From the NCBI GenBank assembly GCA_938024995.1, contig CALJDU010000048.1, positions 5,001 to 69,000 on the forward strand: 64,000 nt of DNA, read 5' to 3'. The position numbers and the translations under genes are program-made. Every line of letters starts with the position of its first letter. Positions within the stretch are counted from its first letter, which is position 1. The notes beneath the pieces are model-generated. The model was not told the origin of the DNA. It saw only the letters and a program-made list of their open reading frames with translations, and ran no database searches. This document shows, piece after piece, positions 17,559 to 25,896 of this stretch. Origin of the DNA: an uncultured bacterium. GTDB taxonomy: Bacteria > Myxococcota_A > Polyangia > Polyangiales > Houyiibacteriaceae.

Positions 17559-18956
17559 CTAACGCCGCTTCTTCCGGTTCTTGTCTCGATAGCGAACGCG
17601 GACCGGCGTTCCGACGAACCCGAAGCGTTTCCGGATCTGGTTCACCACGTAGCGCTGATAGCTGAAGTGAATCGAGCGCGGTTCGTTAGTCACGACGATG
17701 AACGTGGGCGGCGAGACCTCGGCTTGGGTCACGAAATAGAGACGCACCGAGCGATTCTTCATCGTGGGCGGAGGGTGACGCTCGAGGACCTCTTCGAAGA
17801 AGCGGTTGATCTCGGCCGTCTTCACGCGCTTGCGATGTTCTTCGACCGCGGCGCGCGCGGCGCGAATGATCTTCTGGATCCCGCGGCCTTGCTTCGCGCT
17901 GAGCGGAACGACCACCGCCCATGGAATGAAGGCGAGGATCTCTTTCGTGCGGGTGACCGCCTTCTTGATGTCATCGCGATCCATCAGGTCCGTCTTGTTC
18001 AGACCAATCACGAGAGCGCGTCCGCGGTCCACCGCGAGGCCGGCGATCTTCGCGTCCTGCTCACCGACACCCGCGTGCGCGTCGATCATGAGCACGACCA
18101 CGTCGCTCCGTTCCATCGCGCGGATCGCTTGGTAGACGCTCGACGCTTCGACCGCGAGGTTCTTCTTGAAGAGCTTCTTCTTCAGCGCGCGCTTCCGGCG
18201 CATGCCCGCGGTGTCGATCAAGACGTAGCTCTCGTCGCCGCGATCCACCAACGTATCGACGCTGTCGACGGTCGTGCCGGGGCGGTCGTCGACGAGCTGG
18301 CGGTCTTCCCCGGTGAGCTTGTTGACGAGCGATGACTTGCCCGCGTTCGGGCGCCCGACGATCGCGATGCGCGGGACGTCGACGTCGAGTCCCCCCGCGT
18401 TGTCCTCCACCTCGGGGAGCGCTTTCGAGATCGCTTCTTCGAGATCACCGATGCCGACACCGTGAAGCGCGGAGACCGGGAAGAGGTACTCCATCCCGAG
18501 CTCGTAGTGCTGGGTCGCGTCGAGCGCGGCGGCCTGCGAATCGGCCTTGTTGGCCACGAAGAGAACCGGCTTTCCAGACTCACGAAGCAAACGCACCGCT
18601 TCGCGATCCGCGGTGAGCGGAGCGGCGGTCGCGTCGACCACGCAGATGACCACGTCGCACTCCTCGAGCGCCATCTCGACGTGCGCGGCGATGCCTTCGC
18701 GCATCGGGTCGTCGCTCTCCGGATCAAAGCCGCCAGTGTCGATGAGGACGTACTCGCGCCCCTGCGCCCACGCGTCCGCGTAGTGACGGTCTCGCGTCAC
18801 GCCGGGCATGTCTTCGACGATCGCGATCCGCTTCCCGACGAGTTTGTTAAAGAGCGTGCTCTTGCCCACGTTGGGACGGCCGACGATCGCGACCATCGAG
18901 CGCTTGCCCACCGCGCCCGCGGGGACCGAGCCACCGCGCCTTCGCGACTGCTTCAT
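17559..18956 (-). CDS. der: Ribosome-assembly GTPase Der (EngA)
   Basis: 465 residues with two tandem GTPase domains and a C-terminal KH-like domain. Domain 1 has GRPNVGKST, DTGG and NKAD; domain 2 has GRPNAGKSS, DTAGMRRK and NKTD. The tail contains NRFFEEVLERHPPP and a basic end KNRKKRR. Der is essential and acts in 50S subunit maturation. The start has AGAGGA about seven bases upstream. A ~19-residue hydrophilic N-terminal extension precedes the first P-loop. It lies 25 bases downstream of era on the same strand, so the two ribosome-assembly GTPases are very probably one operon. Confidence 0.97.
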   Translation of the reverse strand: MKQSRRRGGSVPAGAVGKRSMVAIVGRPNVGKSTLFNKLVGKRIAIVEDMPGVTRDRHYADAWAQGREYVLIDTGGFDPESDDPMREGIAAHVEMALEECDVVICVVDATAAPLTADREAVRLLRESGKPVLFVANKADSQAAALDATQHYELGMEYLFPVSALHGVGIGDLEEAISKALPEVEDNAGGLDVDVPRIAIVGRPNAGKSSLVNKLTGEDRQLVDDRPGTTVDSVDTLVDRGDESYVLIDTAGMRRKRALKKKLFKKNLAVEASSVYQAIRAMERSDVVVLMIDAHAGVGEQDAKIAGLAVDRGRALVIGLNKTDLMDRDDIKKAVTRTKEILAFIPWAVVVPLSAKQGRGIQKIIRAARAAVEEHRKRVKTAEINRFFEEVLERHPPPTMKNRSVRLYFVTQAEVSPPTFIVVTNEPRSIHFSYQRYVVNQIRKRFGFVGTPVRVRYRDKNRKKRR

Positions 18957-18981
18957 CGTCTCGTCCTCTTTTGCGTCACGC

Positions 18982-19917
18982 TCATCCTTCGATCTCGGTC
19001 GCGAGTCGGCGCGCCTTGTGTCCGTCGCTGGTCCACGCGTCCTCTACTCGTACCCAGAGCTTGAGGAACACTTTGCGACCAATAAATCGCTCGATCTCGT
19101 GTCGCGCGGAGGTCCCGATCGCTTTGATGCGCTCGCCACGAGCGCCGATCACGATGCCCTTGTGCGACTTCTTTTCGACGATCAGGGTCGCGTGAATACG
19201 CACCAAGTTGCCGTCCTCGACGTACTCCTCGAGGACGCAGGCGACGCCATGCGGGACCTCTTGACGCGTCTGCATCATCGCGGCCTCGCGTACCATCTCG
19301 GCGACGAAGAAGCGCTCGCTCCGATCCGTGAGGATGTCGTCTTCGTAGAGGAGCCCCTCGGGGAGGTGCGAGCGGATCTCGTCAACCAGCGGCATGAGCT
19401 GTTTGCGCTTGAGCGCCGAGATCGGGACGACCGCTTCAAAAGGGAAGCGTTCAGTGAACATCGTGATGAGCGGCAGCAGGTCCGACTTCTGCTTCACGCG
19501 ATCGATCTTGTTGATCGCGAGGACCACTGGCTTCCCGGTCTCGGCCGCGAGCTCGAGAACGGATTCGTCCGAGCCGCGAATCTCGGGTTCGCCCTTCAGC
19601 GGCTCCACCATGAAGAGGACCACGTCCGCGTCGCTGATGCCGAGCTTCGCTTGCTCGACCAAGACCTTGCCAAGCGCGCTCTTCGGTCGATGCAGGCCCG
19701 GCGTGTCGACGAACGCGATCTGGGTTGGGCGATCATCCACATAGACGCCGAGAACCGACGAACGGGTCGTACCGGGGCGCGGCGTCGCGATGACGAGCTT
19801 CTGGCCGAGCAAGGCGTTGAGCAACGTCGACTTCCCCACGTTGGGGCGGCCCACGATCGCGCAGCGACCGCCTCGCGCGGTGGTCTCGCCTTCTTCCGTT
19901 CTCGGAGCCCTGGTCAT
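18982..19917 (-). CDS. era: GTPase Era
   Basis: About 311 residues from the ATG at 19917; an in-frame GTG 60 bases upstream is less likely because it adds a non-conserved Arg-rich stretch. The GTPase domain carries GRPNVGKST, DTPGLHRPK and NKID. The C-terminal KH domain carries HKGIVIGARGERIKAIG, the RNA-binding G-x-x-G turn that grips the 3' end of 16S rRNA. Role: 30S subunit maturation and cell-cycle checkpoint. First gene of the era-der pair, divergent from the membrane protein gene at 20020. Confidence 0.96.
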   Translation of the reverse strand: MTRAPRTEEGETTARGGRCAIVGRPNVGKSTLLNALLGQKLVIATPRPGTTRSSVLGVYVDDRPTQIAFVDTPGLHRPKSALGKVLVEQAKLGISDADVVLFMVEPLKGEPEIRGSDESVLELAAETGKPVVLAINKIDRVKQKSDLLPLITMFTERFPFEAVVPISALKRKQLMPLVDEIRSHLPEGLLYEDDILTDRSERFFVAEMVREAAMMQTRQEVPHGVACVLEEYVEDGNLVRIHATLIVEKKSHKGIVIGARGERIKAIGTSARHEIERFIGRKVFLKLWVRVEDAWTSDGHKARRLATEIEG

Positions 19918-20019
19918 CGGGCACCGCGTAACACGCAATGGAGCGAGCCGCGAACCGACCGTGGTCTCGGTCCACACGAGCAGCTTGACCTGGGAGGGCA
20001 GACGCCTACGATTCTGCCC

Positions 20020-20658
20020 ATGCGGCTCGGCGGACTCTCGCTCACGCTTGGGCTCATCGGGGGCACCTTCATGGTGTGTGGCCTGCTCGCGATGGCGGCG
20101 CTTCCGGCGCTTGGTTCCGTCCTCAGCTTGCTCGCGCCCGTCTGCGCCCTCTTCGGCATCGTCGTGGGCGCCGTGGGGGTCAGCCGAGGCGACGAAGGCG
20201 GCGAGAAAAACACCGCGATGGTCGGCCTCACCCTCTCGGCGCTCGTGTTCTTGCCGTCTGTCGCGCTCGCGATGACCTGTGGGATGTGCTCCGCGTGCAT
20301 GGCCGCGTCACCCATGACGGGAACCCAGGGCTCCTCAAGCGCGCCCGGCTCGCCGTCAAACCCGTGGAGCCAGAGCGTACCGAGGGCGCCAGCGCCGCCT
20401 TCGGTCCCCGATCCGAACACGCGAGCGCCGCTCCCCAACACACCGACGCCGAACACACCGGCGCCGAACACACCGACACCGAACACAACGGCGCCGACCC
20501 AGCCATCCTCGCCGACCGCGCCGACGCCTGCGCCGACCGGGACGACCACCCCGACGTCGGATCGCGCTCCGGTGGAGCCAGCCGATCCCAGCGCGCCGGT
20601 CGCCCCGCCCGCCGCGTGGCCTCCTCCGCCGATCATGCCTGACCCCGGCGCGGAGTAG
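20020..20658 (+). CDS. DUF4190-like small membrane protein with Pro/Thr-rich tail
   Basis: 212 residues. Three hydrophobic segments occupy the first ~90 residues (GLSLTLGLIGGTFMVCGLLA, VLSLLAPVCALFGIVVGAVG, and TLSALVFLPSVALAM). The VSRGDEGGEKNTAMVGLTLS link resembles DUF4190-type proteins. A cytosolic or periplasmic tail of ~110 residues follows, made of NTP(T/A)PNTPAPNTP-type repeats and other Pro/Ala/Thr-rich sequence. The next gene starts 4 bases after its stop, so it may be the first gene of an operon with the Lgt-like and FGE-fold genes. Function unknown. Confidence 0.78.
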   Translation: MRLGGLSLTLGLIGGTFMVCGLLAMAALPALGSVLSLLAPVCALFGIVVGAVGVSRGDEGGEKNTAMVGLTLSALVFLPSVALAMTCGMCSACMAASPMTGTQGSSSAPGSPSNPWSQSVPRAPAPPSVPDPNTRAPLPNTPTPNTPAPNTPTPNTTAPTQPSSPTAPTPAPTGTTTPTSDRAPVEPADPSAPVAPPAAWPPPPIMPDPGAE

Positions 20659-20662
20659 CGGC

Positions 20663-21433
20663 GTGGATCCGATCTTCACAGTGCTTGAGTTCGCATCGAT
20701 CCGGCGGCCGATCGGGAACTACGGGATCATGTTGGCGTCCGCGATTTTGATCGGGACGCTCTTCTCCATGCGCGCGACCAAACGCGCTGGCATGGACCCG
20801 TTCGACACGCTCGCGGCGGCCGGCTTCACGGTCTTTGGTGCGTTCACCGGCTCGGTCGTGCTGCACGCGATCGTGCAATGGGTCACGACCGGCTCCCCGT
20901 TCACGGGCGGCCCTGGTTTGGTGTTCTACGGCGCGCCAATCGGAGGCGGACTCGCCGCGATCGCATCGTGCCGCGCCTTCGATATGCCGCTCCTGAAGAC
21001 GCTCGACCTTTGCGTCCCCGCGATCCCGCTCGCGCACGCCTTGGGACGTCTGGGCTGCTTCTTCGCGGGGTGCTGCTTCGGTGCAGAGCATCACGGCGCG
21101 CTCAGCGTGACCTTCACTCACGCGCTCGCGCCGGGGTCCTACCCGCCCGTGGCGCGTCACCCGGTGCAGCTCTATGAAGCGGCTGGGTTGCTCTTCATCG
21201 CGGCCACTTTCATTCTCATTCGTCCGCGTGAGGTCTCGAGCGGGCGACGGCTCTTCTTCTATCTGCTGGCCTACGCGCCGCTTCGTTTCACGGTCGAGCT
21301 CGTGCGCGGAGATGTAGACCGCGGCGTGTTCTTCGGCCTCGGCACATCGCAGTGGATCGCGATCGGGATGGCGCTCTTCGCGCTCGTCGGCCTTAGCCGC
21401 ACACGCAACGCAGGGTCTCTGAGCGCGGCATGA
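20663..21433 (+). CDS. Divergent Lgt-like prolipoprotein diacylglyceryl transferase family protein
   Basis: 256 residues with a GTG start and GGAG seven bases upstream; about seven membrane helices. The family signature region reads HALGRLGCFFAGCCFG, and later RHPVQLYEA. Lgt transfers diacylglycerol from phosphatidylglycerol to the lipobox Cys in the inner membrane. Canonical Lgt has a histidine (His103 in E. coli, in HGG) and an R-x-G-N motif. Here the corresponding segment reads VFYGAPIGG, without that His, and the Asn of R-x-G-N is a Cys. So this may be a paralogue with another donor or acceptor. The downstream gene overlaps by four bases. Confidence 0.8.
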   Translation: MDPIFTVLEFASIRRPIGNYGIMLASAILIGTLFSMRATKRAGMDPFDTLAAAGFTVFGAFTGSVVLHAIVQWVTTGSPFTGGPGLVFYGAPIGGGLAAIASCRAFDMPLLKTLDLCVPAIPLAHALGRLGCFFAGCCFGAEHHGALSVTFTHALAPGSYPPVARHPVQLYEAAGLLFIAATFILIRPREVSSGRRLFFYLLAYAPLRFTVELVRGDVDRGVFFGLGTSQWIAIGMALFALVGLSRTRNAGSLSAA

Positions 21434-22272
21434 ACAAGCGCTCGCGGCTCGGCCTCGTCGTGTTCCTCTTCTGGTCGAGCCTGACCGGCCAGAGCGTGGA
21501 GCTCCGCGTGACGCCTACGGGTCCGCAACGGATCGAGGGCACCTGGTTCATCCGCGGGGCGAGCCCTTCTGCGATTCGACAAGGCCTCCGCATGTGCATG
21601 GAGCAGAACCTGCTCCCCGCGCAGTGCCGAAGCGGCATGCTGGCGCTCGAGATTCCGGCGCGCTCGGTGTACGTACCCACGTTCGCGATCGATCGCACCG
21701 AGGTCACCGCCGAAGCCTACGGCCGCTGCGTTCAAGCGAACGTGTGCGCCCCCGCGAATGGTCGCGCGCCACGTCCTGAAGAACCGATCGCGAACGTCAC
21801 GTGGAGCGACGCGGTTCGCTACTGCGAACATCGCGGCGGGCGACTCCCGAGCGAAGCGGAATGGGAGCTCGCGGCGCGCGGCCCAGGGATCGCCGACCGG
21901 TTGTTCCCGTGGGGCGAGATGTTCAACCCGCGACTCGCCAACCACGGACGAGACGGACGAGGTGATCCCATCGATGGCTTTCGCTTCGCTGCGCCGGTCG
22001 GGTCGTTTCCTGACGGCGCGAGCCCATTCGGCCTCTTCGACATGGCGGGCAACGTCTGGGAATGGACCGCGGATGCCTTTGACCCCGACTACTACGAGGA
22101 AGGTCCGCGAGTGAACCCGCGCGGGCCCTCCTTGGGTGGTGAACGGATGGCGCGGGGCGGCTCTTGGCGCGCATCCGGGTACCAACTACGGGTTTCCGCG
22201 CGGGTCCCGGTTCCCGCGGGGCGCGCGCTCGCCGACCTGGGGTTCCGCTGCGCCTACGATCGCCCCGATTAA
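21430..22272 (+). CDS. Exported FGE-sulfatase (SUMF1) fold protein
   Basis: 280 residues with an N-terminal hydrophobic signal (LGLVVFLFWSSLTG). The SUMF1 fold is shown by FAIDRTEVTAEAYGRCV, NVTWSDAVRYCEHRGGRLPS, EAEWELAARG, FPWGE and MAGNVWEWTADA, and by a final RGGSW followed by LGFRCAYD. The catalytic Cys pair used by true formylglycine-generating enzymes near RGGS is absent here (RGGSWRASGYQLR), so I infer a non-catalytic or ligand-binding member. Its ATG overlaps the stop of the Lgt-like gene (ATGA), indicating translational coupling. Confidence 0.88.
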   Translation: MNKRSRLGLVVFLFWSSLTGQSVELRVTPTGPQRIEGTWFIRGASPSAIRQGLRMCMEQNLLPAQCRSGMLALEIPARSVYVPTFAIDRTEVTAEAYGRCVQANVCAPANGRAPRPEEPIANVTWSDAVRYCEHRGGRLPSEAEWELAARGPGIADRLFPWGEMFNPRLANHGRDGRGDPIDGFRFAAPVGSFPDGASPFGLFDMAGNVWEWTADAFDPDYYEEGPRVNPRGPSLGGERMARGGSWRASGYQLRVSARVPVPAGRALADLGFRCAYDRPD

Positions 22273-22364
22273 GCCTGTCCCCACAAAAACGCCGAGCGAC
22301 TTTTGCGGCGACCCGTTAAGGGGTATAGCGCTGACGCGCGCGCCTGTGCGCAAAGGAGACTGTC

Positions 22365-22796
22365 TTGCTTCGTTCTACGCTTCTGTTCGCATTTCTTCTC
22401 GCGCCCATGCTGGTCTTGAGCGGCTGCCACGGTGACGTCGGAGACACGTGCCGCGAAGACGATGACTGCAACAGCGGACTGGTCTGCGACAAAGGCGGTG
22501 ACCGAAGCCCCACGAAGCGTGGCACCTGCCAGTCAGAAGACAGCACGGGAGACGCAGGCCTTCCTGAGGCCGACGTCGGTCCGGAGCTCGACGCCACGAT
22601 CGACGTCTCAGAAGACTCCGGGATGAGCGAAGACACTGGCACCGTGGACACGGGCAGCGACGACACCGGCAGCGGCGACACCGGCAGCGCGGACACTGGC
22701 GACACCGACACGGGTGACGCCGGAACCGACGCGGCCGATGCCGCTGACGCGACGGACGCCGACGTGGGTGACTCCGGCGACGCTGACGCCGCCTAG
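22365..22796 (+). CDS. Lipoprotein with Cys-rich head and DTG-repeat tail
   Basis: 143 residues from a TTG start, with AAGGAG eight bases upstream. Signal ends in LVLSGC. A small Cys-rich domain follows (DTCREDDDCNSGLVCDKGG), typical of myxobacterial secreted proteins. The C-terminal ~75 residues are an Asp/Thr/Gly low-complexity tail (SDDTGSGDTGSADTGD, then DAADAADATDAD). No domain follows the tail, so here the repeat is a free end rather than a linker. Function unknown. Confidence 0.8.
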   Translation: MLRSTLLFAFLLAPMLVLSGCHGDVGDTCREDDDCNSGLVCDKGGDRSPTKRGTCQSEDSTGDAGLPEADVGPELDATIDVSEDSGMSEDTGTVDTGSDDTGSGDTGSADTGDTDTGDAGTDAADAADATDADVGDSGDADAA

Positions 22797-22857
22797 TGGG
22801 TTAACACGATCCGCCAGCAACGTTCGACGCAAGGGTGTTCTCGACTAAAGTGCGGGC

Positions 22858-24534
22858 GTGTTCCTGTGCCCCGTCTGCTCATCGCTCTACGCGAACGATG
22901 ACTCCCTCTGTCCCATTGATGGGGCAACGGTAGAGGAGGTCACCGATCCTTTGATCGGGCGTACCGTCGGCGGACGGTACCGGCTCATTCACCGGCTCGG
23001 CGCTGGCGGGATGTCTTGCGTCTACCTCGCGCGCCACGTCCTGATCGATCGATTGGTCGCGGTGAAAACGCTCCGGGCGCGTCTCGCCGTCGACCCGGAG
23101 CAGCGCGACCGGTTCATGCGCGAGGCCCGCGCGGTCAACCGAATCAATCACAAGAACATCGTCGAGATCTCAGACTACGGCGAGACCTCCGACGGCATCG
23201 CCTACCTGGTCATGGAGTTCGTCCCGGGTGAGCCCCTCTTTCGGCTCCTTCAAGCCGGACCGCTCCCGCTCGATCGCGCCCTCCACATCACCGTGCAGAT
23301 CGCGCGCGCGCTTGCTCGGGCACACGAGATGGGCGTCATCCACCGCGACCTCAAGCCAGAGAACATTCTCATCGTCCGTCGTCGAAACCTCGCCGACGAA
23401 GTGAAGGTGCTTGATTTCGGGATCGCGAAGATCCTCGACGCGCCTTCCCTGACGGGGAGCCAACAGATCTTCGGCACGCCAGGCTACATCGCGCCTGAGT
23501 ACATTAAATCGCACAACATCGATGGGCGCAGCGACCTCTACTCGCTCGGCGTCGTGCTTTACGAAATGGTGACCGGCGAGCTGCCCTTCGACTACCAGTT
23601 TCCAGGCGACCTGCTGGTCAAACACGTGACCGAAGACCCGATCCCGCCGAGCGCGCGATGCCCGGTCCCCGCGTGCATGGAAGAGTTCATCCTCCGTGCG
23701 CTCGCCAAGGACCCAAACGCGCGCTTCCGCGATGCCCATCACTTCTTGGCGGGCGCGCGCGCGGTACGAGACGAGCTGGGTCTTCAAGGACTGGTCGAGC
23801 CGTCCGACTCTCCTGAAAACACCGTGCTCGACTTGATCCCGCCGGCGTTCCTCAAGTCCATCCCCCCGGCTCCGGCGCATGAGAGCGACAACCCCGCGCA
23901 TGGCTTCATGGGGGTCACGCAGTGGCGCTCTCGTTTCCACGCCATCCACGAAGCGCTCGCGGACCTCCCTGATCCTCCCGACCCGCTTCGCGCGCGGCTC
24001 CGAGCAGCCAACGAAGCGCTCGAAGACTTCGAGGAGTCTGCCGCGCTCACGCTCCATCGCCAGACCGAGATTGAAAACGTGATCGCGGAGGGGCGCGACA
24101 TGCGCATGACCTTGGGGCGCGCGATCGACCAAGCCTCAGAGACCGCGTCCACCTTGCGCGGGAAGTACGAGGAGCTCGCGTCGACACGAGACATCAAACG
24201 CGAGAGCCGGGCGCGGTCCGGTGACGCGGCGACATCCGATGTCCTCCTGTGGGAGATCGCGGCCTGCGACGCCACCCTGGAGAGGTTCGCGAAACAACGC
24301 AAAACACAGGTCCGGACGCTGACCGATCTTCGGAACGAGCTCGCGCGGCGCAACATCGACCTGCAGTCCCGGCTGGACGTCCTGGTGGCGGCCACAGAGC
24401 AGGATGTCGATGCGCTCGCCAAGCTGGAGCGGAGCATTCGCCCGGCTCTCGACGAGGCGGAGCGCTACGTCAAGGCGCTCCTCGGAAGCGAGCATTTTTC
24501 GTCCCATCCCACGCCCCCGTTCTCCGTGCGGTAG
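22858..24534 (+). CDS. Soluble Ser/Thr protein kinase with N-terminal zinc-ribbon half and C-terminal coiled coil
   Basis: 558 residues, GTG start. N-terminal Cys4-x2-Cys7 and Cys18-Pro-x-Asp form a zinc-ribbon-like knuckle. The Hanks kinase domain (~41-310) has GAGGMSCVY, Lys70 in VAVKTL, HRDLKPEN (His162, Asp164), DFGIAK (Asp186) and GTPGYIAPE, so it looks active. After ~350 comes a long Glu/Arg-rich helical region with heptad character (to ~540). No membrane helix is seen, which differs from most bacterial PknB-type kinases. A TPR/PEGA protein gene lies 290 bases downstream and may be its partner. Confidence 0.93.
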   Translation: MFLCPVCSSLYANDDSLCPIDGATVEEVTDPLIGRTVGGRYRLIHRLGAGGMSCVYLARHVLIDRLVAVKTLRARLAVDPEQRDRFMREARAVNRINHKNIVEISDYGETSDGIAYLVMEFVPGEPLFRLLQAGPLPLDRALHITVQIARALARAHEMGVIHRDLKPENILIVRRRNLADEVKVLDFGIAKILDAPSLTGSQQIFGTPGYIAPEYIKSHNIDGRSDLYSLGVVLYEMVTGELPFDYQFPGDLLVKHVTEDPIPPSARCPVPACMEEFILRALAKDPNARFRDAHHFLAGARAVRDELGLQGLVEPSDSPENTVLDLIPPAFLKSIPPAPAHESDNPAHGFMGVTQWRSRFHAIHEALADLPDPPDPLRARLRAANEALEDFEESAALTLHRQTEIENVIAEGRDMRMTLGRAIDQASETASTLRGKYEELASTRDIKRESRARSGDAATSDVLLWEIAACDATLERFAKQRKTQVRTLTDLRNELARRNIDLQSRLDVLVAATEQDVDALAKLERSIRPALDEAERYVKALLGSEHFSSHPTPPFSVR

Positions 24535-24823
24535 AGCGTCCCTCGGCGCTCAGCCCTCCGCTTCACGCCATCGGCAGCCGTCCGTACGACTGGAAAATAC
24601 GCGGCATTGCCATCGTCGCGAGGCCTCACGCAACCCAACCGCCCGAGCACCAAGGGAGGTTATGAGATGCGCGCTGGGTCGAGGTCATCAGGGTCAGGCC
24701 GAAGGCCGCCGGCAGCGGCATTTTCAAACAGATCGCCGCTCACCGTCTGACCGCTTTTGCGGCCGACTTGATGGACATGGAACACATTGCGCCCGCAAAC
24801 GGGTGGCTGGTAGTTTCCGTCGC
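24535..24823. other. Intergenic region with no supported gene
   Basis: About 290 bases between the kinase and the TPR/PEGA gene. A GGGAGGTTATG occurs inside, but the frame it opens either stops early or runs as Arg-rich sequence into the next gene before the true signal peptide. I see no hairpin with a T-tract and no RNA gene. Confidence 0.5.
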
Positions 24824-25888
24824 ATGAAGACGTTGGCCTTTTCCTTTTGCTTGCTCGTGTCCATCGCCGTGACCGCTCCGCTCGTCACGGAGGCGCAGGC
24901 TCCCACCGCGGAGCAGACGGCGACCGCGCGAGAGGCCTACGGACGTGGCCAAGCGGCTTACGAGGCGGGGAACTTTGTGGACGCCGAGAGCGCGTTCAAT
25001 GAGGCCTATGCCGCCGTTCCAAACCCCCTCGTCCTCATGGGCATCGCGCACGCACGAGAAGGGCAAGGAAACGGAGCGGGCGCCGTGGAAGCGTTCGAGC
25101 GATACCTCGCGGCCAGCCCGGACGCCGCGGACGCTGCTGAGGTTCGCGCAAAGATCACCGAGCTTCGGGCAGCCCCCGCTACGCTCGTCATTACGTCAAC
25201 GCCTGCTGGAGCCGCGATCAGCGTGGACGGCAACGCGTCCAGCGAGGTCACGCCTGCTGAGATTCAGACGCCCGCGGGCGCGCACGTCATCACGCTGACC
25301 CTCGATGGTCACGTGACGCAGGCCGTGAACGTCGACGCTCCGTTCGCGACGCGCGTTCCCGTGACCGGTACGCTGACCGCGGCGACCGCCACGACGACCG
25401 CCACGACGGACGCGACGGACGCTGGTGACGCCGAGACGGGTGACGCCGACGTGGGCGAGACCGACACAGGAGACGAAACGGTCGTGGAGACCGGCGACCT
25501 GGGCGACGACCTCTCGCTCGGCGGCGTGGGCGACTACGACCTTGAGGATCCGGAAGAAGAAGGTCCCGGAGCAGGCGTGTGGGTCGCGACCGGTATCGCC
25601 GGTGCCGCGCTCGTCACGGGTACCGTCCTTGGCTTCATGGCGCTCAACGCAGAAGCCGAGTTCGACGACATGCCGAGCGAAGAGACCGCGGACCGCGGAG
25701 AGCGCCTCTCCCTCTTCGCCGACATCGCGTTCGGCGTTGCCGCCGCGGGCACCCTGACCGCGGTCGTCCTCTTCATCGCCGGCAAGAACCGCTCAAGCGA
25801 TGACGACGAAATGGAGCGCGCCAAGCTTCAGCTCGCCCCGGTGATGTCCCGTCGCGGTGGCGGCGTCTCCGCGCGGCTACAGTTCTAG
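24824..25888 (+). CDS. Exported TPR + PEGA-domain protein with C-terminal membrane helices
   Basis: 354 residues. Signal peptide ends VTEAQA. TPR-type helices follow (AYGRGQAAYEAGNFVDAESA, then NPLVLMGIAHAREGQ). A PEGA domain at ~122-175 has TLVITSTPAGAAISVDG and TPAEIQTPAGAHVITL. Next is an Asp/Thr-rich linker (DAGDAETGDADVGETDTG), then two membrane helices (GVWVATGIAGAALVTGTVLG and ADIAFGVAAAGTLTAVVLF) and a short tail. This architecture is common beside Ser/Thr kinase genes in myxobacteria and suggests an envelope sensor. The next gene starts 8 bases after its stop. Confidence 0.87.
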   Translation: MKTLAFSFCLLVSIAVTAPLVTEAQAPTAEQTATAREAYGRGQAAYEAGNFVDAESAFNEAYAAVPNPLVLMGIAHAREGQGNGAGAVEAFERYLAASPDAADAAEVRAKITELRAAPATLVITSTPAGAAISVDGNASSEVTPAEIQTPAGAHVITLTLDGHVTQAVNVDAPFATRVPVTGTLTAATATTTATTDATDAGDAETGDADVGETDTGDETVVETGDLGDDLSLGGVGDYDLEDPEEEGPGAGVWVATGIAGAALVTGTVLGFMALNAEAEFDDMPSEETADRGERLSLFADIAFGVAAAGTLTAVVLFIAGKNRSSDDDEMERAKLQLAPVMSRRGGGVSARLQF

Positions 25889-25896
25889 GAAGCACC

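Noticed and set aside
24662..24823. Possible N-terminal extension of the TPR/PEGA protein from an ATG with GGGAGG upstream
   Set aside because: It would bury the clear signal peptide at 24824 behind ~54 Arg-rich residues.
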